From the NCBI RefSeq assembly GCF_048268085.1, contig NZ_JBLWWF010000007.1, positions 1-64,000 of the forward strand: 64,000 nucleotides of DNA. Reading direction: 5' to 3'. The position numbers and the translations under genes were made by a program. The notes below the pieces were generated by a model. That model saw only the letters and a list, made by a program, of their open reading frames with translations, was not told where the DNA came from and made no database searches. Each line of letters begins with the position of its first letter. Positions within the stretch are counted from its first letter, which is position 1. Below are positions 27,492 through 36,380 of the stretch, in pieces. The stretch is from Neptunicella sp048268085 (GTDB taxonomy: Bacteria; Pseudomonadota; Gammaproteobacteria; Enterobacterales; Alteromonadaceae).

Positions 27492-27716
27492 ATGAAAAAT
27501 AAATTATTGCGTATTACTTTTGTCGTTACTTTACTGCAGTTATCCGGATGCGCTTCACTCGGTGTCAATCCATGGGAAAGAGATCTGCTGGCAAAAGATG
27601 AAATGATGTTAGATGCTGACAGTATTGATGTTGGGCTGGATGAGCATATTTACTTTAGTAAAGAAGCGACAAGTGGTGGTCGCGCATTTGGTGGTGGAGG
27701 TTGTGGATGCAACTAA
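27492..27716 (+). CDS. DUF4266 lipoprotein with Gly-Cys tail (74 aa)
   Basis: Tiny lipoprotein: basic N-terminus, hydrophobic core and lipobox LSGC with C20 as lipidated residue. The body contains NPWERDLLAKDEM, DEHIYFSKEA and a striking C-terminal tail GGGGCGCN with C71 and C73, which matches what I know of DUF4266. Function is unknown; the two tail cysteines suggest metal or cofactor binding or a thioether or disulfide link, fitting the upstream redoxin. It starts five bases after the redoxin gene, and its last codons overlap the DUF3570 start by ten bases. Confidence 0.9.
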   Translation: MKNKLLRITFVVTLLQLSGCASLGVNPWERDLLAKDEMMLDADSIDVGLDEHIYFSKEATSGGRAFGGGGCGCN

Positions 27717-29005
27717 CAAAACACGCCAATATAAATACCGCGCTGGCCGCTGCGACATGTGCTTTATTAGGTACATCAACGAGTGCGACAGCGGCAGACG
27801 ACGATGAAGGCTGGCAATTTGATACTGCAGTGCTTTATTACGGCGAAACCGATAGAGTCACCGCTCTGGAAACCGTGCTCAATGCCCGCAAAGATTTTGG
27901 CGATGAACATATATTCAACGGCAAAATGGTGGTGGATGCATTAACGGGTGCTTCAGCTTCCGGTGCAGTGGCACAGCCTGATATTCAGACCTTTACTCGA
28001 CCTTCAGGCAAAGGTCAGTATCAGATTAATCCTGGTGATACACCATTGGATGACACATTTCATGACACTCGTGTGCAAGTTGATGCACAGTGGACTCAAC
28101 CACTATTCTCTGACACAAGAATTACATCCGGCGCTCATCTGTCAAAAGAATATGATTATCTGTCTATTGCCTTGAATACTTCACTGGCATGGGATTTTTA
28201 CAACAAAAACACCACATTATCGGCTGGCTTATCCTACGCCTATGACAGCATTGATCCTGAAGGGGGCCGACCTGTCGCACTTTCATCAATGGTTATTGAT
28301 AACGGACAATTTAGCAGTGAGCAGGCCTATCAAAATGCCTTTGATGCCACTCGTCTGGATGGGAGTGATAACAAAGATACCATTGATTTGTTACTCGGGG
28401 TGACACAAGTCATCAACCGCAGAACCATTATGCAATTTAATTATGGGTTGTCACAAATTGACGGCTACCTGACCGATCCATTCAAAGTCGTTAGTTTGGT
28501 GGACCAACAAGGATTCACTCAACAATTATTGTATGAGAATCGACCAGATTCACGTACTCGGCATAATTTTTACTGGCAAACTAAATATGCGATGGATAGC
28601 GGCGTTGCAGATGTCTCCTACCGTTTTTCCACTGATGATTGGGACATTGATTCTCACACCATTGACAGTAAATTACGCTTTAACCTCAGTAACCATAGTT
28701 ATATTCAACCGCATTTTCGGTACTATCAGCAAAGCGCCGCTGACTTTTATACGCCCTTCTTGAACCAACAAGATAGCGTACCGGAATTTGCCAGCGCCGA
28801 TTATCGAATTGGTGAGATGACGGCTTACACTCTGGGGGTAAAATATGGAACGACGTTGAATAATGGTAATGAACTGGCCTTCAGGCTGGAGTATTATCAA
28901 CAAACACCCAAAAATAATGGCGTTGAACTTCCGGGAGTTTTGCAGCAACAAGCCCTATTTCCGACAGTAAAAGCGGTTATTGCGCAGGTAAATTATAGCT
29001 TCTAA
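27707..29005 (+). CDS. DUF3570 outer-membrane beta-barrel protein (432 aa)
   Basis: Exported protein with a signal peptide cleaved near residue 30 (SATAA) and a C-terminal domain of alternating beta strands ending in NYSF, as expected for an outer-membrane barrel. Residues 77-83 read DALTGAS, which fits the Dxx[ST]GA[ST] pattern that ApbE enzymes flavinylate; the gene is next to apbE. ATG 27707 is chosen because GGAGG lies six bases upstream; a TTG two codons earlier also reads open. The gene overlaps DUF4266 by ten bases. Flavin attachment is a hypothesis. Confidence 0.88.
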   Translation: MQLTKHANINTALAAATCALLGTSTSATAADDDEGWQFDTAVLYYGETDRVTALETVLNARKDFGDEHIFNGKMVVDALTGASASGAVAQPDIQTFTRPSGKGQYQINPGDTPLDDTFHDTRVQVDAQWTQPLFSDTRITSGAHLSKEYDYLSIALNTSLAWDFYNKNTTLSAGLSYAYDSIDPEGGRPVALSSMVIDNGQFSSEQAYQNAFDATRLDGSDNKDTIDLLLGVTQVINRRTIMQFNYGLSQIDGYLTDPFKVVSLVDQQGFTQQLLYENRPDSRTRHNFYWQTKYAMDSGVADVSYRFSTDDWDIDSHTIDSKLRFNLSNHSYIQPHFRYYQQSAADFYTPFLNQQDSVPEFASADYRIGEMTAYTLGVKYGTTLNNGNELAFRLEYYQQTPKNNGVELPGVLQQQALFPTVKAVIAQVNYSF

Positions 29006-29031
29006 GCCACAGATAGGGACTATCTGGATTG

Positions 29032-29925
29032 ATGAATAGCCACATTACTATCCAAGTAAATAACGACCACATATGTGGTCGTTTTAGTGCTATGGCCAGT
29101 CCTTGTGAAATACTGATTGAGAGTGACGATAAGGATGTCGCTATGCGCTTAGTCGAACAGGCTTACAACGAAGCTAAACGGATTGAGCACAAATTCAGTC
29201 GTTATTTGGATACCAGTATCATTAGCCAGATAAACCAGGCAAATGGTCACCCCGTAAGCTTGGATAATGAAACATTTAAGTTACTTACCTTTGCCGATAC
29301 CTGTTTTGAGTTGAGTCAGGGATTATTCGATATTACTTCAGGTGTATTGAGAAAAATCTGGAAGTTTGATGGTTCAGACAATATACCCACTGCCGAACAG
29401 GTAGACTCATTGCAAAAATCCATTGGTTGGCGACGGGTTAAATTCGACAGCCAGTCAGTTACCCTGCCCCGTGGATTTGAATTGGACTTTGGCGGTATCG
29501 GTAAAGAATATGCGGTAGATTCAGTCGCTAAATTATGTCAAAAACTTGCCCCAACTGTTTCGGTATTAGTCAATTTCGGCGGAGATGTGCAAATCACTTG
29601 TCCACGTAAACAAGGTAAAGGATGGCAAATTGGTATTGAACATCCGGATATTGAAGATACTCCTTATAAAATCATTCAACTCGCTCAAGGTGGACTGGCG
29701 ACGAGTGGTGATGCTCGACGTTACCTGCTAAAAGATGGCGTCCGCTACAGCCATATTTTAAATCCCAAAACCGGCTATCCAGTCAAAGATGCTCCACGTT
29801 CGGTAACCGTCATCAATCAGCATTGTATACAGGCTGGATTGATAACCACCATTGCTTTATTGCAGGGGCCCCAAGCCGAATCATTTTTACAACAACAACA
29901 GGTACAATATTGGTGTATTCGTTAG
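29032..29925 (+). CDS. apbE: FAD:protein FMN transferase ApbE, short form without signal peptide (297 aa)
   Basis: Transfers FMN from FAD to a Thr/Ser of a target protein through a phosphoester bond. Family blocks seen: AMASPCEI near residue 22, FDITSGVLRKIW, the LDFGGIGKEYAVD loop, FGGDVQI, SGDARRYL and YSHILNPKTGYPV, which bind FAD and Mg. Unlike typical periplasmic ApbE lipoproteins it has no signal peptide, and an in-frame stop six codons upstream rules out a longer leader. It is last in the redoxin-DUF4266-DUF3570-apbE unit, with DUF3570 as the likely target. Confidence 0.93.
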   Translation: MNSHITIQVNNDHICGRFSAMASPCEILIESDDKDVAMRLVEQAYNEAKRIEHKFSRYLDTSIISQINQANGHPVSLDNETFKLLTFADTCFELSQGLFDITSGVLRKIWKFDGSDNIPTAEQVDSLQKSIGWRRVKFDSQSVTLPRGFELDFGGIGKEYAVDSVAKLCQKLAPTVSVLVNFGGDVQITCPRKQGKGWQIGIEHPDIEDTPYKIIQLAQGGLATSGDARRYLLKDGVRYSHILNPKTGYPVKDAPRSVTVINQHCIQAGLITTIALLQGPQAESFLQQQQVQYWCIR

Positions 29926-30024
29926 TCGCCAATAAATTATATTGAAGAATAATTTTACCTAGCTTCAGAAATTGTTAAGGTTATCTCAATATGCTGTTAT
30001 TAAATAACTGATGTAGATCCTCAT

Positions 30025-31617
30025 TTGAACTTTATCCAACTTTCAAATCGTTACGCATTAGGCCGCACTGCCAATATGCTGTTTTTGTCATTTTGTTGCT
30101 CTCAGACCTTCGCCTGTGAGAAACCGGTTGATGTCGATTTTATTATCCACCCAATCTTTGACGAAAGTCAGCCGGATATAATCTGGCTCCATAAATTGGC
30201 CAACTCTTTACATATTGATACCAAACCAGTCACCTTGGAAAATGAAGTGGCTTTTATGCCGCCATGCGACCTAAACGAAGACGATTTAGCAGAGGTAGAA
30301 AGGCATTTACGCAGCAGGCGTTATATTCGTGACGCCAAAGTAGTCGCAAAAATCGATGAACAAGGTCATCAGAAAGTACAAGTTGAGACGTGGGACAACT
30401 GGTCACTGCTGCCGACCGTTGACTTCGGTCGCAAAGGCGGTAAAAACCATTTTGCCATCGGCGTTAAAGATAGAAATGTGTTGGGATTAGGCATTGATGC
30501 TGATTTTGATTACTTTACCAATCCACAACGCAATGGCTACAAACTGGACAGCCAAATTCCGTTATTTATTGGCCTCAATAGCGTCGCCAACATCCGTTTA
30601 CAAAACAATAATGATGGAAAACAGCTTTCTGTTTATTTAGATAAACCTTTTGTCAGCCTTAAATCTGACTATGCCGGTCGAATCGGTTATAACCACGAAA
30701 CCCGCACTGATAGCATTTATCAAAACAGCCACGACATGTATCAGTTTAAACATGAGTTGCATTATGGCGAGTTAAGTTATGGCTGGTTAGATCAACACGA
30801 TGGTGAGTCCACATTTCGTTACTTAATTGGCTTTCAAAGCCAAGTGGATTACTTCGAATCAATTAATACCACCGATACGGTGCCTGACGACAGGGAGTTT
30901 AACTATGTCTGGTTTGGTATCGAGTACATTGAAAATGGCTATAAAGAATTAAACAATATTCACCTAATTGATCGGATTGAGGATTTTAATCTGGGATGGT
31001 ACTTCAGCAGTCAAGTAGGCGTTAGCCCCGCGAATAACAATACTGAGACTAGCCTGTTATGGAACTGGCAAGTAAGTAAGGGAATTGAAATTAATGACGA
31101 TACCTTATTGCTAACCCATATTGATGTTGAGTCCAATAAAACCATAAATCAGCCCCGTCGCCTCAAGGCAGAGGTGAATGCCGAGCTATTTTATCAACTC
31201 GCTGCAAAATGGGCCCTTTATGGCAAAGCGTTGAGTACCTTTTCGCGTAATCAATTTATCGACCAGCCAGTTACATTAGGGGGGGATAATAATTTACGTG
31301 GTTATCCAGAACAATATCAGCATGGTGATAACAGTATTCTGCTCACTTCTGAAATTCGTTATTATCCGCGGATTAATTTATTTAAGTTATTCGAATTAGG
31401 CGGCACGGCCTTTTTTGATATGGGCAGAACAACGGGTTCTCCATTAATGCCCAACGATGAAAATGGCTGGTTGAAAAGTATTGGATTGGGCGCCCGTTTT
31501 TATTCCACCCGTTCCAGCGAGCAACAAGTTATCCATATGGATCTGGCCCATCCCATCTCTGCCAATCCAGACATTAGCAATTGGGAAATCCGTCTCGAAG
31601 TCAAACATGCTTTTTAA
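30025..31617 (+). CDS. BamA/TamA (Omp85)-like outer-membrane protein (530 aa)
   Basis: Outer-membrane barrel related to the Omp85 superfamily: an N-terminal POTRA-like module (RRYIRDAKVVAKIDEQG, VQVETWDNWSLLPTVDFGRKGGKNHFAIG) and a long beta domain ending in VKHAF, with LGGDNNLRGYPEQ carrying the RGY/RGF-type motif of the barrel lid loop. The start is uncertain: TTG 30025 gives a plausible signal sequence (NMLFLSFCCSQTFAC), and no ATG with a ribosome binding site is present. It follows apbE after 99 bases and could read through from that operon. Substrate unknown. Confidence 0.82.
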   Translation: MNFIQLSNRYALGRTANMLFLSFCCSQTFACEKPVDVDFIIHPIFDESQPDIIWLHKLANSLHIDTKPVTLENEVAFMPPCDLNEDDLAEVERHLRSRRYIRDAKVVAKIDEQGHQKVQVETWDNWSLLPTVDFGRKGGKNHFAIGVKDRNVLGLGIDADFDYFTNPQRNGYKLDSQIPLFIGLNSVANIRLQNNNDGKQLSVYLDKPFVSLKSDYAGRIGYNHETRTDSIYQNSHDMYQFKHELHYGELSYGWLDQHDGESTFRYLIGFQSQVDYFESINTTDTVPDDREFNYVWFGIEYIENGYKELNNIHLIDRIEDFNLGWYFSSQVGVSPANNNTETSLLWNWQVSKGIEINDDTLLLTHIDVESNKTINQPRRLKAEVNAELFYQLAAKWALYGKALSTFSRNQFIDQPVTLGGDNNLRGYPEQYQHGDNSILLTSEIRYYPRINLFKLFELGGTAFFDMGRTTGSPLMPNDENGWLKSIGLGARFYSTRSSEQQVIHMDLAHPISANPDISNWEIRLEVKHAF

Positions 31618-32012
31618 TTAGTGTCTTTCTGATTGACTGTGGGGTGCTGACAACGAGGAACCCATTCCCACCACTGATGCTGACCATTGGCTTTATTATT
31701 CTGAGTTTGGTAAATATCCCACGTTACTAAGTAATCGGGGTTGAGCATTTTGCGCTGTTGACTACTGGTATGGTATTCACCTTTAGGGGCGCTAAACCAA
31801 CAAGATAAGTCTATCGGTAGAATAAAATCCGCTTGATTACCCTGGCCTTCACTAAGTAATTGCAGTGTAATCCCTTTTTCCTGATCAACCTGGGTCACCT
31901 GTCCTGCCAATAATGTTTGCTTAATGATCTGCCCTTGTAAGTCAAAGTAGGTTAACCCAATGACACACCTTTTATCTAAACAGTCCTGTAAGCTAGTTAG
32001 TGACTTCATCAT
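31614..32012 (-). CDS. Uncharacterised protein downstream of the molybdoenzyme genes (132 aa)
   Basis: I do not recognise a family. The product is soluble, has no signal peptide and contains three Trp-rich spots (LSCWF, WWEWVP) and four cysteines without a known cluster pattern. It begins at ATG 32012, overlapping the stop of the Fe-S/anchor fusion by one base (TAATG), so it is translationally coupled and probably serves that complex, for example as an assembly or regulatory factor. Its 3' end overlaps the convergent Omp85-like gene by four bases. Confidence 0.75.
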   Translation of the reverse strand: MMKSLTSLQDCLDKRCVIGLTYFDLQGQIIKQTLLAGQVTQVDQEKGITLQLLSEGQGNQADFILPIDLSCWFSAPKGEYHTSSQQRKMLNPDYLVTWDIYQTQNNKANGQHQWWEWVPRCQHPTVNQKDTN

Positions 32013-33991
32013 TAATGCGCCAATGGCGCCACTCCAGTGGCAGGGTTATTAGCTAAACCAATATCTCTGGCGTGCTGCTCAAAACCTTTATTTTTCCAGA
32101 AAAAGGCGCCAGGCATGGTGGTGGGTATGACCAGAATATAGAACAGTGCCCGGCCTATCGCTGCGGTAAAACAGTTTAGCAAGGCTAATCCTGTCCATAG
32201 CAACAAAATTAGCGGAGGATTCACCCCAACAACATTTAACGCCAGCAAGCCTAATGCGGCCAAAATATTAAATCCCAGCAACCAGTTGCGTAATACATAG
32301 GTTTTACCAAAGGTGGTGGATTGAATGTAGTGCGCCGCCCCGCCTTCATTTTCACTGCGGTTAAGATCATACTGATGCCCCGCCAGACCAATTCCTTCGA
32401 GCAACATACCGCTGATAAAGGTCAGGGTAAAAATGGGCAGTGCGGCATTGAGACTTTGTTCCATCAGATATAGCGCAGTTAATACCACCGTACCGGAGAC
32501 AAAGGCCCCCAACGACAAGCTGTTGCCCACAAAAGAAGTCGCGGTCTGCCAGTGATTCCAAAAAGGACGCGCTTTAATCTGATAACACTTATTCATATAA
32601 TACAATCCGCCACAACCAGCTAGCAGGGCAAACAACCCTGCCCCAATCATTAGCTCTTGCATCGGCAATTCAGCCGTTAGACGGGCTAAATTCAGTCCGA
32701 TTAGATCAGTACTGAGTTGATTGACCCATTGATTGCCCGGTAGGGCAAATAATGCGGTTAATCCGGCACCGGCACTAAACATCGCCAGTCCAAATCCCTC
32801 GCGACTCATAGGCGAATAACGCAAATTATTAAACCCCCGATAAAAACGAAAAGGTTTGCCTAAATGGGTCACACTCATAAACAACCCGAAAGACGTCATG
32901 ACTACCGCCAGCACACACAAAGGTAAAAAAGCATCGGAGGCCATAAAAAGTTGCAGCGATTCATTACCCAGTAAGGCACCGATAAAAGGAATAAAGAACG
33001 TTCCTAATGCCGCTTGGGCAAATAAGGTAAATAACACGAGGGGATTTTCGCGGCTATTCAGTTTTGAAAAATTCCAATGCCGCGCCTTACCCACCTTTTG
33101 GTCAATGACCGGTTTGTAGTCACCTTTATTATCGCGATGATATTTAACCGGCATTGAATCGGTACGATTCATTTCAATTGGCATGGTTTTAGTTTGCTGG
33201 AAACGGATATTTGGATGGGTGATCTCCGGATCGGGAAAACCGGGAATTTGAGTTTTACATTGCTCCCGATTTTGCGGAGTATTTTCAATCACACCAAAAT
33301 CCAGTGCATTGCCCACACAAGCAGACACACAAGCCGGCTTTAAACCCACTTCTAGTCTGTCTACACACATATTACACTTGGACACGCGACCTTTTACCGG
33401 ATCAAGCTGTGGCGCGTTATAAGGGCAGACCCAGGTACAATAGCCACAACCGAAACAGGTTTCAGGATCTTGTAATACCGCACCGTATTCGGCATGTTTG
33501 GTATACGCTTTGGTGGGACAGCCTTTAAGACATACCGGATCATCACAGTGATTACAGGCCATCGAGATGTTCATACGTTTATAGTCGGGGTATGAGCCCC
33601 CTTCTACATATCCTACCGAACGAAAAGCAATATGCGCCGGATTCTCATTTTTTTCCGAACAAGCAGCTTCACAGGCGTGACAACCAATACAGTTATCCGC
33701 CGTAAAGAAAAAGCCATGTTGCTTATTGCGGTTAGGATTACTGCCTACTTCAGGGTTTTCATTAATAAACATCGATCGACCGGCAGGTAACCCGCTAAGA
33801 TCGACCAAATCGATAAGTTGTCCGTAACGGTTTTTGTCAGCAATAGGTTGCTCGGGCAAAAAAGCATATTGTTGTTCCTGGGTGCGGACTTCCCAATGAC
33901 TGGATCGGCCTTGTTGCTCATTACCCGTTTCCATTGCTTTTGGATCAAAGGTTTCTACCGCTAAATCTTTATCTTGTATCACCTGATTCAT
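32012..33991 (-). CDS. Fused four-cluster ferredoxin (DmsB-like) and DmsC-like quinol anchor (659 aa)
   Basis: Electron-transfer and membrane subunit of a molybdoenzyme in one chain. Residues about 60-290 hold four Cys-rich motifs (CIGCHACEAAC, CNHCDDPVCLKGC, CFGCGYCTWVC, CNMCVDRLEVGLKPACVSAC) typical of four [4Fe-4S] clusters in DmsB/NrfC proteins. From about residue 315 eight or nine hydrophobic helices form a DmsC-type anchor that exchanges electrons with the quinone pool. ATG 33991 has AGGAG six bases upstream. No Tat or Sec signal is seen, so the Fe-S part should face the cytoplasm. The next gene upstream is the catalytic subunit, 15 bases away. Confidence 0.92.
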   Translation of the reverse strand: MNQVIQDKDLAVETFDPKAMETGNEQQGRSSHWEVRTQEQQYAFLPEQPIADKNRYGQLIDLVDLSGLPAGRSMFINENPEVGSNPNRNKQHGFFFTADNCIGCHACEAACSEKNENPAHIAFRSVGYVEGGSYPDYKRMNISMACNHCDDPVCLKGCPTKAYTKHAEYGAVLQDPETCFGCGYCTWVCPYNAPQLDPVKGRVSKCNMCVDRLEVGLKPACVSACVGNALDFGVIENTPQNREQCKTQIPGFPDPEITHPNIRFQQTKTMPIEMNRTDSMPVKYHRDNKGDYKPVIDQKVGKARHWNFSKLNSRENPLVLFTLFAQAALGTFFIPFIGALLGNESLQLFMASDAFLPLCVLAVVMTSFGLFMSVTHLGKPFRFYRGFNNLRYSPMSREGFGLAMFSAGAGLTALFALPGNQWVNQLSTDLIGLNLARLTAELPMQELMIGAGLFALLAGCGGLYYMNKCYQIKARPFWNHWQTATSFVGNSLSLGAFVSGTVVLTALYLMEQSLNAALPIFTLTFISGMLLEGIGLAGHQYDLNRSENEGGAAHYIQSTTFGKTYVLRNWLLGFNILAALGLLALNVVGVNPPLILLLWTGLALLNCFTAAIGRALFYILVIPTTMPGAFFWKNKGFEQHARDIGLANNPATGVAPLAH

Positions 33992-34006
33992 TTTCAACTC
34001 CTGTAA

Positions 34007-36196
34007 CTAGTATGTGCGTCGTTCAACATTTAAGCGGGCCGCTTCAGCCTGATCCACCGGTTCGATCCGCACAGAACACTGCTTAAATGCCGGTTGACGT
34101 GAATAGGGATCAAGTAATCCCAGTGATAAACGATTAACACAATCATGAAAGTGAAACGGGATAAATACCATATTACGTGGGACCCGGTGGGTTAACTGCA
34201 CCAGTACTACGGCATCCCCTCGTCTGCTAGCCAGCCTGACATAACTTTGGTGTTGAATACCCGCCTCTTTGGCTGCATCGGGATTCATTTCCATATAAGG
34301 TGTAGGGCTGAACTTGTTACAGTTACCAATTTTGCCGGTACGGGTACGAGTATGAAAGTGTTCCACCACCCGACCGCTGTTTAGCCAGAAGGGATAATCG
34401 TTACAGGGTTGTTCGTTGTTGTTGTAAAACCTGACCGGGATCAGGTTGGCTTTACCGCTTTGGGTTTGAAATTTTCCATCGGTATATAAACGTGGATCAC
34501 CTTTGAGTCCTTCGGCTCCCTCACGATAAGGCCACTGAATGCCTCTGGCGGCGATAATTTTTTCATAGCTCATGCCAGAAATATCCAGCGTTCGGTCTTT
34601 TCCCTTGGATAACCACTTCATCTCCTCAAAGGCCTGTTCCGCTTTGTCCGGAAAATGAATGACCTTGCCGTTATCAAAACGTTTAGCCATCTGGTTAAAG
34701 ATCCAAAAGTCCGGTTTGGAATTGGCATACGGTGGTAACACGTTACTGGTTAAGTTAACCCGCCGCTCAGTATTGGTGTGGCATCCTTCTTTTTCTGCCC
34801 ACACCGAAGCCGGAAAATACACATGGGAATACTGATTGGTTTCCACATCTTCGTACACGTCCTGTACCACCAAAAACTCCAGTTTTTCCATCGCTTTACG
34901 TATACGTCCCGTATTCGGCATCGAGGTCATCGGATTGGTGGCAACCAGCCATAAACCTTTAATTTCACCGGTCTCAATAGCCGGAAATATATCCGTTTGT
35001 GAAAGTCCTCTTTTGGTAGGGAAAAAATCTTTATCAATTCCCCAATAATCTGCGATCTCCTGACGATCCTGTTCGTTTTCCAGATAACGATAGCCCGGCA
35101 ATCCCGAGCAAGATGACCATTCACGGGTGCCCATTGCATTGCACTGGCCGGTGATGGATAAACTGGTACCGCCGGGCTTGCCGATATTACCGGTGATCAG
35201 ATTGAGATTGTTGATATTGGCCACGCCATCAGAGCCATGAGTAGACTGGTTAATCCCCATAGTCCAGATACTCATCGCAGCCGGTGCCTTGGCATAAATT
35301 CTGGCCACATTACGAATGGTATCTTCATCAATACCGCACGTGTGTTGTGCGACTTTGGGATCGTAATCCTGTACCAGTGCCTTGATCTCGTCAAAACCCT
35401 GGGTATGAGCATCAATATAAGCCTGATCCTGCAACCCCTCATTAATGATCACATGCATCATTGAGTTGATCAGCACACAATCCGTGCCGGGTGTAATGGG
35501 TAAATGAATATCGGCAAACTGGGCGAGCATGGTCACCCGGGGATCCACCACAATCAATGGAAACTTGCGTTTCTCAAGCGCTTCTTTTAACCGCCAGTAA
35601 ATAATTGGATGTTGCTCGGGCAAATTGGAGCCAAAAGCCATAAAACAATGGGTATGCTCAAAATCGTCATAGCACCCCGGTGGGCCGTCAGAGCCGAAGG
35701 AGCGTTTATAACCGCTGACGGCAGAGGCCATACATAAGGTGGTATTACCATCATAGTTGTTAGTACCAATACAGCCTCGAACCAACTTCCCCAAGGTGTA
35801 AAACTCTTCGGTTAATAGCTGCCCGGTGGAAACTACCGCAAAGGAATCCTTGCCGTACTTAGCCTGAATATCCTTAATTTTCTGCGCGGTAACATCCAGT
35901 GCATTGTCCCAGCTGGTTTTTTCAAAGCTTTCATAATGCTTATTACGGATCAGCGGTTCTGTACCCCGTCCCGGGCTTTCAAATAATTCATGCTCCAGCA
36001 AGCCTTTAATACACAGTTTGCCACGGTTTACATCCGCCCCGGCATGGCCTCGGGTGGTCACAATTCTGTTTTGATCATTCAGACCAATTTCAATTGCGCA
36101 GCCGGTTGAGCAATAGTTGCAAGTGGTGTACTTCCATTCCTTTATTTTTTTGCTGGGAATAACAATAGGTTTTCTGTTTTTACGGCCAAACAGCAT
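34007..36196 (-). CDS. Molybdopterin oxidoreductase, NasA/NarB-like (729 aa)
   Basis: Catalytic subunit with one N-terminal [4Fe-4S] site (C26, C29, C33, C62) and a bis-molybdopterin-guanine-dinucleotide domain. The likely Mo-ligating cysteine is C155 in NTTLCMASAVSGYKRSFG, the pattern seen in Cys-ligated assimilatory and periplasmic nitrate reductases; a C-terminal dinucleotide-binding domain (about 610-720) closes the fold. There is no Tat signal, so it is cytoplasmic, and at about 730 residues it resembles NarB-type nitrate reductases. A sigma-54 promoter and NtrC-like sites upstream support a nitrogen role. Other substrates cannot be excluded. Confidence 0.88.
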   Translation of the reverse strand: MLFGRKNRKPIVIPSKKIKEWKYTTCNYCSTGCAIEIGLNDQNRIVTTRGHAGADVNRGKLCIKGLLEHELFESPGRGTEPLIRNKHYESFEKTSWDNALDVTAQKIKDIQAKYGKDSFAVVSTGQLLTEEFYTLGKLVRGCIGTNNYDGNTTLCMASAVSGYKRSFGSDGPPGCYDDFEHTHCFMAFGSNLPEQHPIIYWRLKEALEKRKFPLIVVDPRVTMLAQFADIHLPITPGTDCVLINSMMHVIINEGLQDQAYIDAHTQGFDEIKALVQDYDPKVAQHTCGIDEDTIRNVARIYAKAPAAMSIWTMGINQSTHGSDGVANINNLNLITGNIGKPGGTSLSITGQCNAMGTREWSSCSGLPGYRYLENEQDRQEIADYWGIDKDFFPTKRGLSQTDIFPAIETGEIKGLWLVATNPMTSMPNTGRIRKAMEKLEFLVVQDVYEDVETNQYSHVYFPASVWAEKEGCHTNTERRVNLTSNVLPPYANSKPDFWIFNQMAKRFDNGKVIHFPDKAEQAFEEMKWLSKGKDRTLDISGMSYEKIIAARGIQWPYREGAEGLKGDPRLYTDGKFQTQSGKANLIPVRFYNNNEQPCNDYPFWLNSGRVVEHFHTRTRTGKIGNCNKFSPTPYMEMNPDAAKEAGIQHQSYVRLASRRGDAVVLVQLTHRVPRNMVFIPFHFHDCVNRLSLGLLDPYSRQPAFKQCSVRIEPVDQAEAARLNVERRTY

Positions 36197-36264
36197 AAGT
36201 TATGATCCTGACTGAGTTAAAGCGGTAAGCATTTTACTGATGCATATATCGATAAAAGATAATT

Positions 36265-36280
36265 AGCAATTCTCAAGCCA
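36265..36280 (-). promoter_or_regulatory. Sigma-54 promoter of the molybdoenzyme operon
   Basis: Reading leftward: TGGCTTGAGAATTGCT. It has the invariant GG-N10-GC and matches TGGC at -24 and TTGCT at -12 with the correct N4 spacing. A start near 36254 would leave a leader of about 58 bases before the molybdoenzyme ATG at 36196. Confidence 0.7.
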
Positions 36281-36351
36281 CATATTTATTCTTTATATTT
36301 CAAATAGATAGATTCTAACCTTGATTTTTTTGTGGGCCATTACGGTGCCAT

Positions 36352-36368
36352 TGTCACAATATGGTGCA
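36352..36368. promoter_or_regulatory. NtrC-like enhancer site 1
   Basis: TGTCACAATATGGTGCA against the NtrC consensus TGCACCA-N3-TGGTGCA: right arm perfect, left arm four of seven. It lies about 100 bases upstream of the presumed sigma-54 start. Confidence 0.45.
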
Positions 36369-36380
36369 TGGTTAAAATGG

